Shown in pieces: positions 6,169 through 7,741 of a stretch of DNA of 7,741 bases (position 1 is the first letter of the stretch; each line of letters begins with the position of its first letter). Both the position numbers and the translations under genes were made by a program. A model generated the notes under the pieces. That model searched no databases and was not told the DNA's origin. It worked only from the letters and a program-made list of their open reading frames with translations. Origin of the DNA: Methanobacteriaceae archaeon (GTDB lineage: Archaea; Methanobacteriota; Methanobacteria; Methanobacteriales; Methanobacteriaceae); the NCBI GenBank assembly GCA_027318585.1, contig DAHVOW010000042.1, forward strand, positions 1 to 7,741, given 5' to 3'.

Positions 6169-6546
6169 TTAACTTCTAAACCGCACCTTGGCCGCCAGCC
6201 ACCGGAGTTCCCACTCCTTGGACCGGAGATATTCAGGATCAATCTCATCTATACATTTTCGGATCACCTCTTCCTCAATAAAAGAGGTGGTGAAGAGTAT
6301 TAGGGCATCGTCTTCCGACTGGTTTAGGGGGGAACCATAATACTCTTCTTCTTCTGTATAGATAGCAGGTGAATAGTAACCAGTTTCATCATCATCTGGT
6401 GAGGAATCATCAACCGGGGTGAAGGGGGAGGATGTTGAGTTATTCTGTGAGTTGTCTTCAGTAGCATGGAATAAGGCAGTGTAGTATTTGCGTGCACTGA
6501 AGAAATCTTCGTCCTGGGGGATGTGTTTTAAAAAATCTGATCGCAT
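6169..6546 (-). CDS. YYSP-motif protein, paralogue 1 (helical C-terminus), function unknown
   Basis: This 125-residue acidic protein is clearly related to the gene at 7017-7502. Shared parts, in order, are an N-terminal [IL]P..[ND]D[FY]F...KYY[ST] segment (9-23; KYYTALF at 20-26), a disordered S/N/D-rich linker, GYYSPAI (57-63), EEYYGSPLN (67-75) and the core DDALILFTTSFIEE (79-92). The end (about 93-125) is charged and helical, with KEWELRWLAAKVRFRS. The zinc ribbon of the paralogue is missing. It has no signal peptide or membrane helix. The ATG at 6546 was chosen because GGAG lies 8 bases upstream, and the same site and spacing occur in the paralogue. A TTG at 6576 would add 10 residues but lies at about the predicted transcription start. 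Its promoter is nearly identical to that of the paralogue, so the two are probably co-expressed. I know no function for this family. Confidence 0.8.
   Translation of the reverse strand: MRSDFLKHIPQDEDFFSARKYYTALFHATEDNSQNNSTSSPFTPVDDSSPDDDETGYYSPAIYTEEEEYYGSPLNQSEDDALILFTTSFIEEEVIRKCIDEIDPEYLRSKEWELRWLAAKVRFRS
6265..6289 (-). repeat. 8-bp hairpin within paralogue 1 coding sequence
   Basis: CACCTCTT at 6265-6272 pairs with AAGAGGTG at 6282-6289 across a 9-base loop. It lies over the codons for FTTSFIEE. The paralogue has a different 6-bp stem at the same protein position (7161-7179). It may be RNA structure or a by-product of Ser/Glu codon use. Confidence 0.35.
6292..6348 (-). repeat. perfect 11-bp inverted repeat within paralogue 1 coding sequence
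   Basis: GAAGAGTATTA at 6292-6302 is the exact reverse complement of TAATACTCTTC at 6338-6348, with 35 bases between. The arms encode parts of LILF and EEYY. The identical pair of arms occurs in the second paralogue at 7182-7235. Confidence 0.6.
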
Positions 6547-6573
6547 CACAATAACTCCGTTGTTCCCGTTAGA

Positions 6574-6621
6574 CAATATTATAGTATGATCTCAATATAA
6601 AGGTTTGCATTCAATGTGATC
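6574..6621 (-). promoter_or_regulatory. promoter of paralogue 1, shared with paralogue 2
   Basis: On the minus strand a CTTTATATT TATA box is preceded by ATTGAATGCAAA. This block (6594-6621) matches 7550-7577 at 26 of 28 bases. A second identical block, TATAATATTG (6583-6574), follows at the same distance as in the paralogue and coincides with the expected transcription start. This predicts a leader of about 28 bases that includes GGAG. A 7-bp dyad, CATTCAA-7-TTGAATG (6608-6628), overlaps the upstream side and is not intact in the paralogue. Confidence 0.65.
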
Positions 6622-6690
6622 TTGAATGAAATTTTCAAGTTATTTGGTGCGTAAGAAGAGATTAAGTATATTATAATTCCATTATTGGTT

Positions 6691-7020
6691 ATGGATGATG
6701 TAACTTCCCAGGATGTACTGGAGATGATGGATCTTTTCACCCGGGTCCCGGCCCTGATGTTGAAAACCTTGGTTATTCGCCAGGTAAATGTGGTGGAAAC
6801 CTTCCAGGACCAGATAAAGTCTTATAAAAATAGTCTTTCCCCTGAGGATCGGGCTAAAATTGAGAAAGTAATAGATATGCCGGTTCCCCAGCTCCAGGAA
6901 ATATTAAAACAGGCCTATCAGGAAAAACCCATAAAACAGTTGAAAATACTCATGAGTCCTGGTGCGGGTCCTTTCATCACCCTGAACTTGGATGCTCTAA
7001 AAAAAGTGATATTTAATTAG
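6691..7020 (+). CDS. hypothetical protein, 109 residues, between the two paralogues
   Basis: I do not recognise this protein. It is mostly helical: DVLEMMDLFTRVPALMLKTLVIRQVNVVETFQDQI (about 8-42) forms a long amphipathic helical region. SPEDRAKIEKVIDMPVPQLQEILKQAYQEKP follows, then KILMSPGAGPFITLNLDALKKVIFN at the end. The hydrophobic runs are short and interrupted, so it is probably soluble. ATG 6691 was chosen because GTATATTATAA at 6666-6676 lies about 20-23 bases upstream, which suggests a leaderless mRNA. A TTG at 6685 would add two residues. It is divergent from paralogue 1 and overlaps the stop of paralogue 2 by four bases. Codon use (CTG, GCC, CAG, GGT) resembles the neighbouring genes. 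Its place between two co-regulated paralogues hints at a link, but its own promoter looks different. Confidence 0.75.
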   Translation: MDDVTSQDVLEMMDLFTRVPALMLKTLVIRQVNVVETFQDQIKSYKNSLSPEDRAKIEKVIDMPVPQLQEILKQAYQEKPIKQLKILMSPGAGPFITLNLDALKKVIFN

Positions 7021-7502
7021 TCACTGTAGGTGTACTCCAGTCTTCCCCCGCACTGGCATTCATCCGAGAAATCTTCTGGTTCTTCATCATCATCTAACTG
7101 GTAGTAGCCCCCGCAGGTGTCACAGACCAGGTACCTTTCCTGGTCGTAGCGTTTACGATTCTCCTCCAGGTAAGAGGAGGTGAAGAGTATTAGGGCATCA
7201 ATTGATGCATTGGGGGGGGATCCGTAATACTCTTCGTTTTCTCTAGTTTCTGGTAAGGAGTAACTGGACTGTCCAGTCCCTCTGACATGCTCATTATCCC
7301 GGGTATTGGTCTCGTTTTTGGGGGAAACTGTATTTGGGGGGTAATGATTTTCGGGAGTGGCGAATTTAGGCGAGTAGTATTTTCCTTCACCATGTCTGGG
7401 GGGAGAATGATGGTTATGTTCATCAAAACGAGGTGAATAGTACTTGGTTTCACCAAAATAATCATTCCGACCTGGTAAGTTTTCAATCATATACGATGCC
7501 AT
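7017..7502 (-). CDS. YYSP-motif protein, paralogue 2 with C-terminal zinc ribbon, function unknown
   Basis: This is a 161-residue product. The N-terminal ENLPGRNDYFGETKYYSPRF (7-26) aligns with paralogue 1. KYYSPRF (20-26) and KYYSPKF (41-47) start two degenerate 21-residue tandem units that also share a (H/N)H(S/Y)PP stretch. A disordered N/T/E-rich linker, EEYYGSPPN (90-98) and IDALILFTSSYLEE (101-114) follow. The C-terminus is a zinc ribbon with Cys127, Cys130, Cys149 and Cys151 (CDTCGG...DECQCGGRLEY), of a type I associate with Methanobacteriales proteins. It could bind nucleic acid or protein. No membrane segment is present. ATG 7502 has GGAG 8 bases upstream, as in paralogue 1; ATG 7523 and TTG 7532 are alternatives. 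Several C-runs (up to C8) lie in the coding strand. The role is unknown. The repeated tyrosine motifs may be docking sites. Confidence 0.82.
   Translation of the reverse strand: MASYMIENLPGRNDYFGETKYYSPRFDEHNHHSPPRHGEGKYYSPKFATPENHYPPNTVSPKNETNTRDNEHVRGTGQSSYSLPETRENEEYYGSPPNASIDALILFTSSYLEENRKRYDQERYLVCDTCGGYYQLDDDEEPEDFSDECQCGGRLEYTYSD
7161..7179 (-). repeat. 6-bp hairpin within paralogue 2 coding sequence
   Basis: CTCCTC at 7161-7166 pairs with GAGGAG at 7174-7179 over a 7-base loop, at the codons for SSYLEE. It occupies the same protein position as the 8-bp hairpin of paralogue 1, but with different bases. Confidence 0.3.
7182..7235 (-). repeat. perfect 11-bp inverted repeat with nested 14-base palindrome within paralogue 2
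   Basis: The arms GAAGAGTATTA (7182-7192) and TAATACTCTTC (7225-7235) are identical to those in paralogue 1. The 32-base interval holds the perfect palindrome GCATCAATTGATGC (7195-7208) and a G8 run (7212-7219). The palindrome is absent from paralogue 1. Confidence 0.6.
7320..7445 (-). repeat. two degenerate 63-base (21-residue) tandem coding repeats
   Basis: Residues 20-40 and 41-61 of paralogue 2 align without gaps: KYYSP[RK]F at offset 0, (H/N)H(S/Y)PP at offset 11. The DNA is also visibly repeated around 7367-7392 and 7430-7454 (both contain a TAGTA...TTTCACC or TTCACC pattern). It probably arose by internal duplication. Confidence 0.5.
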
Positions 7503-7529
7503 AACAACCACTCCGTTGCTCATGTCAAA

Positions 7530-7577
7530 CAATATTATAATCGACTACTAATATAAAGTTTTGCATTCAATGAGATC
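7530..7577 (-). promoter_or_regulatory. promoter of paralogue 2, shared with paralogue 1
   Basis: The minus strand shows CTTTATATT preceded by ATTGAATGCAAA (block 7550-7577), then TATAATATTG at 7539-7530. Order and spacing are the same as at 6574-6621. The TATA centre lies about 50 bases before ATG 7502, so the expected start near 7530 gives a leader of about 28 bases with the GGAG site. Confidence 0.65.
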
Positions 7578-7598
7578 CCAGATAGGAAAAGTTAAAGC

Positions 7599-7606
7599 AA
7601 AAAAAA
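7599..7606 (-). terminator. oligo-T stop for the gene entering from the right
   Basis: A8 on the + strand gives T8 on the minus strand, about 75 bases after the stop at 7682 and upstream of the promoter of paralogue 2. It would separate the two transcripts. Confidence 0.45.
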
Positions 7607-7681
7607 TTAGTGAATTCTCAGTAGGTTTTTTTATCCATCAGGTGAAACTTGTGTGATTTTCTCCATGAGGTGAAGTACCTT

Positions 7682-7741
7682 TTAATGGTCCAGGGTTCTG
7701 GCCCCACGTACAATGTCCATCAATCGTTGGTAACAGGCTTT
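7682..7741 (-). CDS. C-terminal end of an unidentified gene (5' end outside window)
   Basis: Read on the minus strand from the right edge, one frame gives 19 residues, KACYQRLMDIVRGARTLDH, then TAA at 7684-7682. Codon choice (GCC, CTG, GAC, ACC) fits the neighbours, and an oligo-T run follows about 75 bases downstream, so a real gene end is plausible. Two other frames are open over this short stretch, including one on the + strand, so the call is weak. The function cannot be told. Confidence 0.35.
   Translation of the reverse strand, partial: KACYQRLMDIVRGARTLDH

Noticed and set aside
6544..6576. N-terminal extension of paralogue 1 from TTG 6576 (and of paralogue 2 from TTG 7532 or ATG 7523)
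   Set aside because: The extensions look alike in protein, so they are not excluded. However, both genes have GGAG exactly 8 bases before a later ATG, and the TTGs fall at the predicted transcription starts.
7190..7486. A 98-codon minus-strand frame inside paralogue 2 in another phase
   Set aside because: Paralogue 2 is supported by similarity to paralogue 1, shared promoter and ribosome site, and the zinc ribbon.
6169..7577. Idea that the repeated promoters and inverted repeats are ends of a mobile element
   Set aside because: The copies are direct rather than inverted, match promoter and coding positions of paralogues, and no transposase or target duplication is present.
1..7741. CRISPR arrays, tRNA or rRNA genes, riboswitches
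   Set aside because: I saw no regularly spaced repeats, no cloverleaf-like sequence and no known leader motif; all but short intergenic stretches are coding.

Overview
The window looks like a chromosomal segment of a methanogenic archaeon of the order Methanobacteriales, most likely Methanobacterium. The evidence is indirect. Intergenic regions are AT-rich and carry archaeal TATA-like boxes and oligo-T stops rather than bacterial -35/-10 signals. Several genes appear leaderless, and others carry AGGTG or GGAG ribosome sites. A YwbE-family protein and a C-terminal zinc ribbon of a type I associate with this order are present. There is no rRNA, tRNA, CRISPR array, transposase or integrase.

Left part (1-2592): the C-terminal end of a membrane protein, perhaps a GT39-type glycosyltransferase, runs in on the + strand. 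It meets a compact three-gene minus-strand operon: a membrane-anchored DUF4012/LCP-like protein, then rmlA, then rmlC. RmlA and RmlC catalyse steps 1 and 3 of dTDP-L-rhamnose synthesis. rmlB and rmlD are absent here. The LCP-like protein may act on a surface glycopolymer.

Middle (2593-5935): a ywbE-family gene converges with an unknown 84-codon gene, overlapping it by 4 bases. The 84-codon gene is divergent from gmd (GDP-mannose 4,6-dehydratase). The two divergent promoters carry a perfect 15-bp inverted repeat exactly over their TATA-like boxes. gmd ends at a T9 stop, followed by a convergent 14-TM-type MFS exporter. The region is thus rich in envelope-sugar genes.

Right part (5936-7741): a divergent small tail-anchored membrane protein is followed by the most unusual part of the window. 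Two minus-strand paralogues (125 and 161 codons) flank a + strand gene for an unknown helical 109-residue protein. The paralogues share a nearly identical promoter block (26 of 28 bases, then a second 10-base block at the same spacing), a conserved ribosome site, KYYSP/EEYYGSP tyrosine motifs and a DALILFT(S/T)S core. Both genes also hold the same 11-bp inverted repeat inside the coding sequence. They differ at the C-terminus: one ends in a CxxC...CxC zinc ribbon, the other in a helical tail. I recognise no described family for this pair, and it is the best candidate for an undescribed, co-regulated system. The last 60 bases appear to hold the end of another minus-strand gene.
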